Assembly: GCA_900466475.1 (NCBI GenBank)
Contig: UBMI01000029.1
Coordinates: 94,037 to 158,036 of the forward strand
Source of the DNA: Hyphomicrobiales bacterium
GTDB taxonomy: Bacteria; Pseudomonadota; Alphaproteobacteria; Rhizobiales; Rhizobiaceae
Length of the DNA stretch: 64,000 nt
Direction: 5' to 3'
Shown here in pieces: positions 52,291 to 60,100 of the stretch. Numbering within the stretch: position 1 is the stretch's first letter; every line of letters begins with the position of its first letter. The translations under genes were made by a program, and so were the position numbers. The notes beneath the pieces are model-generated. The model searched no databases, was not told where the DNA came from, and saw only the letters and a list, made by a program, of their open reading frames with translations.

Positions 52291-53091
52291 ATGGATATGC
52301 AGCTTTCCGGCAAGCGGGCCCTCGTGACCGGCTCATCTTCGGGGCTCGGCGAGGCGATGGTGAAGATGTTTGCGGCGGAAGGGGCTGCCGTCGTGGTGCA
52401 CGGCCGCGACCGGGCGCGCACCGAGGCTGTGGCTGGCGCCATCGTTTCGGCCGGCGGCAGGGCGGATGTGGCGATCGGCGACCTCGCCGATGACGAAGGG
52501 GCCGAAGCGGTTATCCGCCAGGCGCTTGCCGGCGGCGATATCGATATTCTCGTCAACAATGCCGGCCATTACCACCATCTCGACTGGCATTCGGCAACAC
52601 CGGCCAATTGGGTGGAGACCTATCAGATCAACGTCGTCTCGGCCGTCAGGATGATCCGGGGATTGGTGCCCGCAATGGTCGGCCGCGGCTTTGGCCGGGT
52701 CATCCAGATCGGCGGCGGTCTGGCGTCCCAGCCGATCCCGATGCAGCCGGATTACGAAGCGTCGCTTGCCGCGCGCCACAATCTCGCGGTCTCGCTGGCG
52801 CGGCGGCTGAAGGATACGGGCGTGACATCGAATGTCGTGTCCCCCGGCGCGATCCTCGTCCCGGCCGTGCGGGACCTCCTGGAAAAGATTGCGCCGGCGC
52901 ATGGCTGGGGCGATCGCTGGGAGGACATCGAAAGCGGCTGCGTCAAGGACATGGTGCCGAACGACATCGGCCGTCTCGGCCGTCCCGATGAGATCGCAGC
53001 TGCCGTCATCTATCTCGCAAGCCATCATGCCGCCTATATCAGCGGCGCGACGCTGCGCGTCGATGGCGGCACCATCCGCTCGGCCTTCTGA
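52291..53091 (+). CDS. SDR-family protein lacking the usual catalytic lysine
   Basis: The 266-residue protein has the SDR cofactor motif (KRALVTGSSSGLGEAMVKMF), the NNAG motif (DILVNNAG) and a typical end (YISGATLRVDGGTIRSAF). At the active site the YxxxK pattern reads YEASL, so the tyrosine remains but the lysine is leucine, in the context QPDYEASLAARHN. ATG 52291 follows GGAGAAAG. It may have altered or lost oxidoreductase activity. LysR control is suggested by the divergent operator. Confidence 0.88.
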   Translation: MDMQLSGKRALVTGSSSGLGEAMVKMFAAEGAAVVVHGRDRARTEAVAGAIVSAGGRADVAIGDLADDEGAEAVIRQALAGGDIDILVNNAGHYHHLDWHSATPANWVETYQINVVSAVRMIRGLVPAMVGRGFGRVIQIGGGLASQPIPMQPDYEASLAARHNLAVSLARRLKDTGVTSNVVSPGAILVPAVRDLLEKIAPAHGWGDRWEDIESGCVKDMVPNDIGRLGRPDEIAAAVIYLASHHAAYISGATLRVDGGTIRSAF

Positions 53092-53135
53092 AGCCCGAGC
53101 GCTTTCATGGCAGCGGCGCGGAGGGCAGGTGGCCG

Positions 53136-54023
53136 TCAGCGCGCCGCGCCGAAGAACCGGGTGAAATGCGCGATGACGGCATCGGGTGCTTCCTCGGGAA
53201 TGAAGTGACCGCAGGGCAGGGCTTCACCCTCCACCTGTTCGGCCCAGGCCCGCCAGGGCTCGAGCCCATCCCTGCCTTTCAGCGTGCCGCGCTCGCCCCA
53301 GAGCATCAGGAGCGGCACGTCGAGCTTCCAGCCGCGGTTCTTCTCGTCGAGCTCGCGGTCGATCGTCCATCCGGCGCGATAGTCCTCGGCCCAGGTGTGG
53401 ATGCTCCGCGGGTCGCGGGCGCAGGCGAGATAGTCGGCGAGATTATCTTGCGGAAAGACGAAGCCGGGTGCGGATTGATGCGCGAGAATGTAGCGCACGA
53501 ACCATTCCGGATCACCGCCGACAAGTTTTTCCGCCAGTCCGTCCGGCTGGGCCAGCATAGACCAGTGCCAGGCCGAAACGGCCTCCTTCGCGCCCATCCG
53601 CGCCCACATGTCGGCCGTCGGGATGACGTCGAGGCTTGCAAGGCGCGTGACGGTTTCGGGATGATCGAAAGCAAGGCGATAGGCGACGCGGGCGCCACGA
53701 TCATGGGCGCCGACGTCAAAGCGCTCGAAGCCGAGTGCGCGCATGGTGGCGATCTGGTCGCGGGCCATGGCGCGCTTGGAATAGGTCTCGTGATCGGCGC
53801 TGCCTTCGGGCTTGTCGCTGCGGCCATAGCCGCGCAGGTCGGGAATGACGACGGTGAAATGCGCGGCAAGGGCAGGCGCGACGCGCGACCAGCACATGCG
53901 CGTCTGCGGCCAGCCGTGCAGGAGCAGCAGCGGCGGGCCGTTTCCGCCGACAAGCGCGTCGATCTCCAGGCCATCGCCCGGGAGGCGACGCTGCTGGAAG
54001 CCTTCGATGAGACCTGCGGACAT
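53136..54023 (-). CDS. Alpha/beta hydrolase of the haloacetate dehalogenase type
   Basis: The 295-residue protein has LLLLHGWPQTRMCWSRVAP, IPDLRGYGRSDKPEGSADHE, the nucleophile elbow VGAHDRGARVAYRLAFDHPE and a late HFIPEEAPDAV histidine. D-R-x-x-R at the elbow (DRGAR), with a downstream WHW, matches fluoroacetate/haloacetate dehalogenases, where Asp attacks carbon and the arginines hold the carboxylate. Related epoxide hydrolases are the main alternative. It lies 75 bp after the ClC gene on the same strand. Confidence 0.82.
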   Translation of the reverse strand: MSAGLIEGFQQRRLPGDGLEIDALVGGNGPPLLLLHGWPQTRMCWSRVAPALAAHFTVVIPDLRGYGRSDKPEGSADHETYSKRAMARDQIATMRALGFERFDVGAHDRGARVAYRLAFDHPETVTRLASLDVIPTADMWARMGAKEAVSAWHWSMLAQPDGLAEKLVGGDPEWFVRYILAHQSAPGFVFPQDNLADYLACARDPRSIHTWAEDYRAGWTIDRELDEKNRGWKLDVPLLMLWGERGTLKGRDGLEPWRAWAEQVEGEALPCGHFIPEEAPDAVIAHFTRFFGAAR

Positions 54024-54098
54024 GGTGTTTCTCCCTCGCGTGCAGAGAGAACTCGCAAGGGCCGGGTTTGGTTCAAGGATGAATTGCCGCGCGTGCCC

Positions 54099-55448
54099 TT
54101 AGGCCGCGGCCTCCTCCCGTTCGACTGCCCGCCGTGCCCGCACCGCCGCGGCGATGAAGACGCGGGAGAGGCCGTGATAGAGCGGCTCGCGCGAGAGCAG
54201 GCGGGAGGTGAGGTAGCCGAGCATGGCGACGGCCATGATGGGGATGACGGCCTGGTGGTCGCCGGTCATTTCCAGGATGATCACGAAGGCCGTCATCGGC
54301 GCCTGCACGACGCCGGAGAAATAGCCGGTCATGCCGAGGATGGCTGCCAGCGCGATGCTGGTGCCGAGAGCCAGACCGACCGTGCTGCCGAAGCCGGCGC
54401 CGACGGCGAGCGAAGGGGCGAAGATGCCGCCCGGAATGCCCGAGAGCATGGACAGGAAGCTCGCCACCAGCTTGCCGGCGAAGAAGAGGAGCGGCAGCGG
54501 GTGGCCTTCGACGGCGCTTCGCGCCTGTTCGTAGCCGGTGCCGAAGGTCGTGCCGCCGAAGGCGATGCCGATGCCGGCGACCGCCAGGCCGCAGAGGCCG
54601 GCAAGCGCCACCATGCGCGGCAGGGGCTGCGGCTGCGCCCAGCGGCGGATGCGCTGGCCGAAATGCAGGGCAAGTCCGCTGAAGCCGGCGCCGAGCGCGC
54701 CGCCGCCGATGCCGCAGGCGAGAACGAGGCCCCAGTCGCTGAGGCCAGCCGGCGAAACGGAGGCCTCGCCGAAATAGTTGTAGCTGCCGGCAAGGCCGAG
54801 GGCTGCGAGACCGGAAAGGATGACGGCGGTCAGAACGACGCCATTGGCGCGCGATTCATAGGTGCGGCTCATCTCCTCGATGGCGAAGACGATGCCGGCA
54901 AGCGGCGTGTTGAAGGCGGCGGCGATGCCGGCAGCCGAGCCGGCCAGGATCAGGCCGCGGGCCTGCGCCATGCCGCCGAAACGCGCCACCGCCAGCATGA
55001 TCGAGGCACCGACCTGCACCGTCGGTCCTTCGCGGCCGATCGAGGCGCCGCAGAAAAGGCCGAGAACGGTAAGCGCGATCTTGCCGGCGGCGATCCTCAG
55101 CGAAAGCAGCCGTGAGCGGTCTTCCTCCTCGCGCAGGTGACGGGCGGCAATCGCCTGGGGAATGCCGCTGCCCTGCGAATTGGGAAACAGTCTGATGGCA
55201 AGGAAGGCCGAGAGCATGAAGCCGAGCGGGCTGACAATGAGCGGCAGCAGGAACGACCATTCGCCCGATGCCGTCAGGCCGGCAAAGGCCTTTTGCGCGA
55301 GATCGGCAAGCCTGGCAAAACCGACGCTGACAAGGCCGATCGCCAGCGCCCCGCACCAGAAAACCAGCCGTGGCCGCCAGAGCGAGAAGGATCCCCAGAT
55401 GACGCGGGAACGGCGAAGCAGCCGGGAATTGCGATAGGGAAGTGGCAT
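54099..55448 (-). CDS. ClC-family chloride/proton antiporter-type channel
   Basis: The 449-residue protein has the ClC selectivity motifs GSGIPQAIAA, GREGPTVQVGAS with the gating glutamate, and GGIFAPSLAVGAGFG. A second glutamate sits in the AIEEM motif corresponding to the proton pathway (FNTPLAGIVFAIEEM). Both are kept in antiporters and lost in pure channels. The GSGIP serine points to chloride rather than fluoride preference. Ten or more hydrophobic segments are visible. It begins a run of three channel-type genes. Confidence 0.92.
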   Translation of the reverse strand: MPLPYRNSRLLRRSRVIWGSFSLWRPRLVFWCGALAIGLVSVGFARLADLAQKAFAGLTASGEWSFLLPLIVSPLGFMLSAFLAIRLFPNSQGSGIPQAIAARHLREEEDRSRLLSLRIAAGKIALTVLGLFCGASIGREGPTVQVGASIMLAVARFGGMAQARGLILAGSAAGIAAAFNTPLAGIVFAIEEMSRTYESRANGVVLTAVILSGLAALGLAGSYNYFGEASVSPAGLSDWGLVLACGIGGGALGAGFSGLALHFGQRIRRWAQPQPLPRMVALAGLCGLAVAGIGIAFGGTTFGTGYEQARSAVEGHPLPLLFFAGKLVASFLSMLSGIPGGIFAPSLAVGAGFGSTVGLALGTSIALAAILGMTGYFSGVVQAPMTAFVIILEMTGDHQAVIPIMAVAMLGYLTSRLLSREPLYHGLSRVFIAAAVRARRAVEREEAAA

Positions 55449-55576
55449 GGCGGACTCGGGAGGCGATTTCGGGGGCAGCCCCGGTATAGACCCAAATCCT
55501 GCCCGATATCACCCGCTGATTTAGCGGAATTGCATTTGAGCTGCGGCCGGCAGGGCGGGGCTGCCGGCCTGCCGTC

Positions 55577-56017
55577 TCACGCCGCCTTTTTCGCCAGCAG
55601 GTCGCGGATCTCCGTCAGGAGCCGCACATCGGCCGGCGGCGGGGCGGGCGGGGTCTTTCCGGTCTTTTCCTGGTGCTCCACCTGCGCGCGCAGGAAGTTT
55701 ACGCCCTTGACCATCAGGAAGATGATCCAGGCGAGGATCAGGAAGTTGATGACGACGGTGATGAAGCTGCCATAGGCGAAGACGGCGCCCTGGGCGCGGG
55801 CGGCCGCAAGGGTCGGCGCATTGACGGTGGAAGAGAGCGGGAAAAAATAGTTCGAGAAATCGAAGCCGCCGAGGACCGCGCCGACGACGGGCATGATGAT
55901 GTCATCGGTCAGAGACTTGACGATGCCGCCAAAGGCGCCGCCGATGATGACGCCGACGGCCAGGTCCATGACGTTGCCTTTCGCAATGAATGACTGGAAC
56001 TCACTGATAACGCTCAT
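55577..56017 (-). CDS. mscL: Large-conductance mechanosensitive channel
   Basis: The 146-residue protein has the MscL layout: a short amino helix (MSVISEFQSFIAKGNVMDLA), the pore helix VGVIIGGAFGGIVKSLTDD, a periplasmic loop, TM2 (FITVVINFLILAWIIFLMV) and a cytoplasmic helix (PADVRLLTEIRDLLAKKAA). It opens under membrane tension to release solutes in hypo-osmotic shock. It stands between the ClC and K+-channel-type genes, consistent with an ion/osmotic cluster. Confidence 0.95.
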   Translation of the reverse strand: MSVISEFQSFIAKGNVMDLAVGVIIGGAFGGIVKSLTDDIIMPVVGAVLGGFDFSNYFFPLSSTVNAPTLAAARAQGAVFAYGSFITVVINFLILAWIIFLMVKGVNFLRAQVEHQEKTGKTPPAPPPADVRLLTEIRDLLAKKAA

Positions 56018-56110
56018 CTTCCTATCCTTCAGATCTCTGGGGGCTTTGATCCTAACGATAGGGAAGGCAGGCGGTTCCGCGGCGCGGTCGTTTTTTGGGC
56101 GGGCAGCAGC

Positions 56111-56902
56111 TTACGTGCCCTCGTCGGGAATGTTGAGGATCTCGCCGCAGGCCTTGCAATGGACGGCATCGGCATCGTGGCGCTGCAGGCCGCAGCGCGG
56201 GCAGGCGAAGGTGACCTTGTGCGGGCGCACCACCGCCTGCGCCAGCCGCACGAAGAGCGAGATGCCGACGATCATCGTCACGACGGAGGTCAGCTTGCCG
56301 AGCGTGCCGGGCAGGGTGATGTCGCCGAAGCCTGTCGTGGTCACTGTCGCGACGGTGAAATAGAGCGCATCGACAAAGCCTTCGCCGCCCGGCTGGTTGT
56401 AGAAGAAGGAAGTGTAGACGAAGCCTGTAACGAGGAAGAGGAAGACCAGGAAATTGATCACCGCGCGCACGACATCGAGCGCATAGCCACAGCTCATCCG
56501 GCGCAGCGCCTCCTTCAGCAGCGGGCTTCGCCCGATCGCCCAGAGCCGCATGACGCGCAGGAAGGCGAAGTTGAAGAGCGCATCGGGAAAGAGCAGCGTC
56601 GCCAGAACGATGAAATCGATCCAGGTCATCGGCCGCAGGATCCAGCTGCGCAGCGAGGGGGCCGCAACGGCGCGCGCCGCGATCTCGGCGGCGATCCAGA
56701 CGGCGATGACGTAATCGATGACGAGATAGGTGGGGGCGGCGCGGAAATAGGGGCCGAGCACGAAGAAGGCGAGGATGGCGATGTCTATGACGGTAAAGAT
56801 GAATTGCAGCAGCATGGCCTTGCGGCCGTCACCCCGCTCGATGCGGCGCAATCCCGCGCGCAGGCTCTTGTGATGCGTGTCGTCGTCGAAGAGATGATCC
56901 AT
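56111..56902 (-). CDS. Potassium channel-like protein with zinc-ribbon tail
   Basis: The 263-residue protein has several membrane helices resembling the voltage-gated ion channel fold, and a pore segment with a filter TVTTTGFGDITL (TTGFGD instead of TVGYGD), as in some bacterial K+ channels. The carboxy end carries CPRCGLQRHDADAVHCKACG, a four-cysteine zinc ribbon that could sense metal or redox state or join a partner. It starts MDHLFDDDTHHKSLRAGLRR. Confidence 0.85.
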   Translation of the reverse strand: MDHLFDDDTHHKSLRAGLRRIERGDGRKAMLLQFIFTVIDIAILAFFVLGPYFRAAPTYLVIDYVIAVWIAAEIAARAVAAPSLRSWILRPMTWIDFIVLATLLFPDALFNFAFLRVMRLWAIGRSPLLKEALRRMSCGYALDVVRAVINFLVFLFLVTGFVYTSFFYNQPGGEGFVDALYFTVATVTTTGFGDITLPGTLGKLTSVVTMIVGISLFVRLAQAVVRPHKVTFACPRCGLQRHDADAVHCKACGEILNIPDEGT

Positions 56903-57061
56903 GACGGCGAAATAGCTCGCGTAAGACGGGTATCAATAGGCGGGGCTTTCGCGGGGTGCGGAAGCCTGAGTGGGATCGAGCCGCGCTGGTCGGCCCCGAA
57001 GCGGATGAACAGCCGCAACGATCGACTGGACAACGGCCGTCCTTTCACGCATTCTCGCGCG

Positions 57062-57517
57062 ATGATTGCAATTATAGAGACCCTCTCGGCCGAGCCAACT
57101 GCTGATGAGCTTGACCAACTCCTTAAGCCGTTGGTGGAATTCAACAGCCACCACACCGCGACCATAGCGGAATGGCCTCATCTTGGCATAGTTTTGAGGC
57201 AACCGGAGACTGAGGAGATCGTCGGCGGCCTGTATGCGTTCGATGAACTCAATTGGCTGTTCGTCAAGTATTTGGTTGTGCCTGAGGCACTCCGAGGAAA
57301 GGGGCTTGGCCGTCAATTAATGGGAGAAGCAGAGCGCATTGCCCGCGAACGGGGATACCTGGGCATCTTCCTGGACACGTACGACTTTCAAGCAAAACCG
57401 TTCTACCTGAAGCTTGGTTATGAGCAGTTTGGGGAACTCGAAGGGGACGACCGTACACCCCGGCGGTTTTTCCTAAGAAAGGTGCTTTCTGCGGAAAACC
57501 GGAGACTGGGGACCTAA
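57062..57517 (+). CDS. GNAT-family N-acetyltransferase
   Basis: The 151-residue protein begins MIAIIETLSAEPTADELDQL and has the GNAT fold: VGGLYAFDELNWLFVKYLVV, the acetyl-CoA loop PEALRGKGLGRQLMGEAERI, and LDTYDFQAKPFYLKLGYEQF near the end. The substrate is unknown. It is transcribed alone, divergent from the channel gene, and ends in VLSAENRRLGT. Confidence 0.9.
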   Translation: MIAIIETLSAEPTADELDQLLKPLVEFNSHHTATIAEWPHLGIVLRQPETEEIVGGLYAFDELNWLFVKYLVVPEALRGKGLGRQLMGEAERIARERGYLGIFLDTYDFQAKPFYLKLGYEQFGELEGDDRTPRRFFLRKVLSAENRRLGT

Positions 57518-57677
57518 CGCTTTGCCATTGTATCCAACAGTCGGAACGTGACCGCTTCCAGCGCAAACCTGCCAAATGACGCAACTTGGTTGTGGCAGTT
57601 GCTACCGAACTCCGGAATTTTCCGCCTGCGGCCCCGACGTTGAGCGTCTCATGACTTCCGGAGTGTTTAGGGTTTAA

Positions 57678-57902
57678 ATGCCGACAGAGCGCGACGAGAT
57701 CGATGCACTCAAGAGAGCGATCCGGAAATCGGGAGGCGACAAGGTCGGCCCCTGGGGTGCCAGGCGCAAGAAAAGAGATCCGCGCACGCCGCCTTGGGAG
57801 GTGTCATATGACGAATATCCAAACCATTGGACCTACATTCGGCTGATCAAGGATTTCTTCAAGATCATGAGGGCGCTCTTTTCGCGGAAAAATGGCGCTT
57901 GA
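57678..57902 (+). CDS. Small hypothetical protein, 74 residues
   Basis: ATG 57678 opens MPTERDEIDALKRAIRKSGG, DKVGPWGARRKKRDPRTPPW, with YDEYPNHWTYIRLIKDFFKI. It is basic, soluble and ends RALFSRKNGA. I recognise no family. Its composition is coding-like. It lies upstream of a palindromic stretch at 58.0-58.1 kb. Confidence 0.5.
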   Translation: MPTERDEIDALKRAIRKSGGDKVGPWGARRKKRDPRTPPWEVSYDEYPNHWTYIRLIKDFFKIMRALFSRKNGA

Positions 57903-58044
57903 GGTACATGTTCGGTCGACTGAAGCCTTCGAACTTACGGTCATCCGAAGATGCAGAATTCGACGCTGGTCGCATCTCACCTGGAGCGATGTTTTCGGGC
58001 AATTCTTGAACGGCATAAAGATAGATTTTCTGACAATGCCGATG

Positions 58045-58091
58045 GGGATCAAGGCTGCGCCTTGACGTTGGGATCAAGGCTGCGCCTTGAC
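58045..58091. repeat. Two tandem copies of a 22-bp palindromic unit
   Basis: The unit GGGATCAAGGCTGCGCCTTG followed by AC is present at 58045-58066 and again at 58070-58091. Each copy contains TCAAGG-N5-CCTTGA. They lie beyond the ends of converging genes and could act as a bidirectional terminator, protein-binding site or dispersed palindromic repeat. Confidence 0.75.
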
Positions 58092-58105
58092 CCAGGGGGG
58101 CTGGA

Positions 58106-58140
58106 TCAAACATTGATGCACGGGGTGCATCAATGTTTGA
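58106..58140. repeat. 16-bp perfect inverted repeat with 3-nt loop
   Basis: TCAAACATTGATGCAC (58106-58121) and GTGCATCAATGTTTGA (58125-58140) pair perfectly around GGG. The right arm supplies the final codons and stop of the DUF3140 gene, so the hairpin forms at the very end of that transcript. It follows directly on the tandem palindromes. Confidence 0.8.
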
Positions 58141-58489
58141 CCAGGGGGTCATGGCCCCAGTTCATCAGCGAGTAGCGCCAGGGGGAATGCTCCTTGTCCT
58201 TTTGCGGCCCGCCCTGGGCGAGATGGCGATGCACGTAGCCGACGACCTTGCGCATGTGGGCATAGTCGGCCTCGGTCAGGTCGGCCTTCTTCTTGTGCCT
58301 GATCTCGACGATCCGGCGGCCGGAGTGATGGCCGATCGTTTCGTTGCCGCCTTCCTCCTGCCAGCCGTTCGCCTTGCTCTCGTCGGTCGCCAGCCATTTC
58401 TCGAGCGTGGCCGGCGTCATGTTCACCGCCTTGCGGAATTTTCTCCAGACCTGCTCGCGGTCGCTTTGCTCATGCTCATCCCTTGCCAT
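58130..58489 (-). CDS. DUF3140 domain protein
   Basis: The 119-residue protein starts MARDEHEQSDREQVWRKFRK and contains AVNMTPATLEKWLATDESKA, HHSGRRIVEIRHKKKADLTE and ADYAHMRKVVGYVHRHLAQG, with RYSLMNWGHDP near the end. This is DUF3140, a short helical family of unknown function often linked to stress-type small genes. Its start overlaps the downstream-strand neighbour gene by 14 bp, so the two are co-transcribed. Confidence 0.85.
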   Translation of the reverse strand: MARDEHEQSDREQVWRKFRKAVNMTPATLEKWLATDESKANGWQEEGGNETIGHHSGRRIVEIRHKKKADLTEADYAHMRKVVGYVHRHLAQGGPQKDKEHSPWRYSLMNWGHDPLVKH

Positions 58490-58691
58490 GGGCTTTTCTC
58501 CGGACCCTGCGCAGTTCGTCCCTGTCGATGAAGTTATCCGTCGCGCCGGCCTCTTCGTCCGGATGGGAGATCTCCACATCCAGCTCTTCGGGCAGGTCGA
58601 GCGCCTGCTTGGTGTTCATGATGCCGAGCGGCACGCGACCGTCCTCAGTTCTGGCGGCGACTTCGACGAGCGGTTTTGTCTTACGGGCCAT
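58476..58691 (-). CDS. Small hypothetical protein upstream of DUF3140
   Basis: The 71-residue protein starts MARKTKPLVEVAARTEDGRV (ATG 58691, AGGAA upstream) and has PLGIMNTKQALDLPEELDVE, ISHPDEEAGATDNFIDRDEL and a basic end (RRVRRKAHGKG). It is first in a two-gene operon with DUF3140. I do not recognise a family. The overlap with a recognised gene supports reality. Confidence 0.65.
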   Translation of the reverse strand: MARKTKPLVEVAARTEDGRVPLGIMNTKQALDLPEELDVEISHPDEEAGATDNFIDRDELRRVRRKAHGKG

Positions 58692-58973
58692 GAAATATTC
58701 CTTTCTACTGAAATGGGAACGCGGGGCGGAGTCGCCAGTTCCATGAAGGTTGAGGATTGCGTCGGCCAATGTGCGGGCCGGTGTTGCGGCCTGCCGCCCG
58801 CAGCCTCGTTATCCGGCCCTTCGGGCCGCGTGCGCATCCGCTTACCCGCTTCTGTCTCGAAGGAACCAAACGGGCAAACTTCCACGCACCCACGCCGCTT
58901 CCGCCTCGGGAACAAACAGTATTCGGTGGCGTTCGGTTCTCGCGAACACATTCAATTCACGGAGGATTTTCAA

Positions 58974-59051
58974 ATGGGTCGCGGTATTCTTCTCTGGCTT
59001 CTGGGCATCCCGTTGCCGATCGTCATCCTGCTCGTGCTCTTCATGCGATAG
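58974..59051 (+). CDS. 25-residue membrane peptide
   Basis: ATG 58974 follows GGAGG at about 8 nt. The product MGRGILLWLLGIPLPIVILL with VLFMR is one hydrophobic helix ending in arginine. A near-identical type of very small protein occurs in many rhizobia, which I state from general recognition. It is 9 bp upstream of the PhnA-like gene on the same strand, so they are likely co-expressed. Confidence 0.7.
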   Translation: MGRGILLWLLGIPLPIVILLVLFMR

Positions 59052-59060
59052 GGGGCTGTC

Positions 59061-60005
59061 ATGTCTCTTGCTGAAGAAAGAGTCATCGCCGGCAATCGCA
59101 CGGGTGCGATGCCGGTCGAATCCTCGAAGCCTGCCATTGCCTGGGGTCCGATCGTCGGCGGCGCCGTGGCGGCGACGGGCATCACGCTCATCCTGTTGCT
59201 GCTCGGCTCCGGCGTGGGGCTGACGATGGTCTCTCCCTGGTCGGGCGAAAGCAGCTCGGCTGCGACAGTCGGCATCACTGCGGCGATCTGGCTTGTCGTG
59301 GTCCAGTGGCTCTCGTCGGCGCTCGGCGGCTACCTGACCGGGCGTCTTCGGACCAAATGGGCGGTCATCCACACCAATGAGGTCTTCTTCCGCGATACCG
59401 CGCATGGCTTCCTCAGCTGGGCGCTCGCGACCGTCTTCGTCGCCGGTTTCCTGGCGTCGTCGCTGACCTCGCTTGCGGGTGCCGGGGCAAGTGCGGCGGG
59501 CCAGGCTGCAATGGCCGCCGGTGTCGCAGGCGGGTCTGCCGCGGCAGCCTCGGCTTCGGATACGGATACGGCCGGCCCCGGCATGGCCACGGCCTATTTC
59601 ACGGACGCGCTGCTGCGGCCGCAGAATATTTCCAATCGCGCCAGCGAGGATAATGGCGCGGCCACGGCCGAGATTTCCCGCATCCTGCTGCAGGGTGCTG
59701 CGAACGGCTCGGTGCCTGATGGTGACAAGACCTATATTGCCGGCATCGTCTCGGCCCGGACAGGGCTTTCCGAGGCCGACGCCCGCGCCAGGGTCGATAC
59801 CGTGCTGAAGCAGATCGACGATGCCAAGGTTGCGGCACAGGCTGCCGCCGACAAGGCCCGCAAAGCTGCTGCGACCTCGGCGCTGATCGGCTCGCTCTCG
59901 CTGCTCGTCGGCGCCTTCATCGCCGCTGCGGCCGCCGCATTCGGCGGGCACCAGCGCGATGAGGAAGAGGACCTGATTGCGACGGGCCGCGGACCGCTCG
60001 TGTAG
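59061..60005 (+). CDS. Multi-pass membrane protein of PhnA-like type
   Basis: The 314-residue protein has an amino-terminal soluble part, then membrane helices (VAATGITLILLLLGSGVGL, AIWLVVVQWLSSALGGYLTG, ATVFVAGFLASSLTSLAGAG). An alanine/glycine-rich loop and a periplasmic or cytosolic helical region follow, and a last helix is near residue 285. Proteins of this kind in rhizobia are often named PhnA-like, but I see no zinc-ribbon PhnA domain, so the label is weak. Function is unknown. Confidence 0.7.
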   Translation: MSLAEERVIAGNRTGAMPVESSKPAIAWGPIVGGAVAATGITLILLLLGSGVGLTMVSPWSGESSSAATVGITAAIWLVVVQWLSSALGGYLTGRLRTKWAVIHTNEVFFRDTAHGFLSWALATVFVAGFLASSLTSLAGAGASAAGQAAMAAGVAGGSAAAASASDTDTAGPGMATAYFTDALLRPQNISNRASEDNGAATAEISRILLQGAANGSVPDGDKTYIAGIVSARTGLSEADARARVDTVLKQIDDAKVAAQAAADKARKAAATSALIGSLSLLVGAFIAAAAAAFGGHQRDEEEDLIATGRGPLV

Positions 60006-60027
60006 AAGCCGCTCGCATCAAAGAAAG

Positions 60028-60052
60028 GCGGCGCCCGGTGAACGGGCGCCGC
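60028..60052. terminator. 10-bp hairpin between converging genes
   Basis: GCGGCGCCCG (60028-60037) and CGGGCGCCGC (60043-60052) pair perfectly around GTGAA, 22 bp after the stop of the PhnA-like gene and 48 bp beyond the end of the converging porin gene. A short T-containing stretch follows on each strand, so it probably ends both transcripts. Confidence 0.6.
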
Positions 60053-60100
60053 TTCATCCTCCCGGATGCGCGGGCCGAGCCACAGGGCCCGATGACTCTC

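Noticed and set aside
53166..55115. A 649-residue open frame on the plus strand
   Set aside because: Antisense to the dehalogenase-like and ClC genes. Repetitive Glu/Gly/Ala composition and no motif.
58045..58140. CRISPR-like palindromic repeats
   Set aside because: Only two copies separated by 3 bp plus an unrelated inverted repeat. No spacers and no cas genes.
59061..60005. Phosphonate-related PhnA function
   Set aside because: The protein is multi-pass and lacks the zinc-ribbon domain of PhnA. The name is only a habit of annotation.
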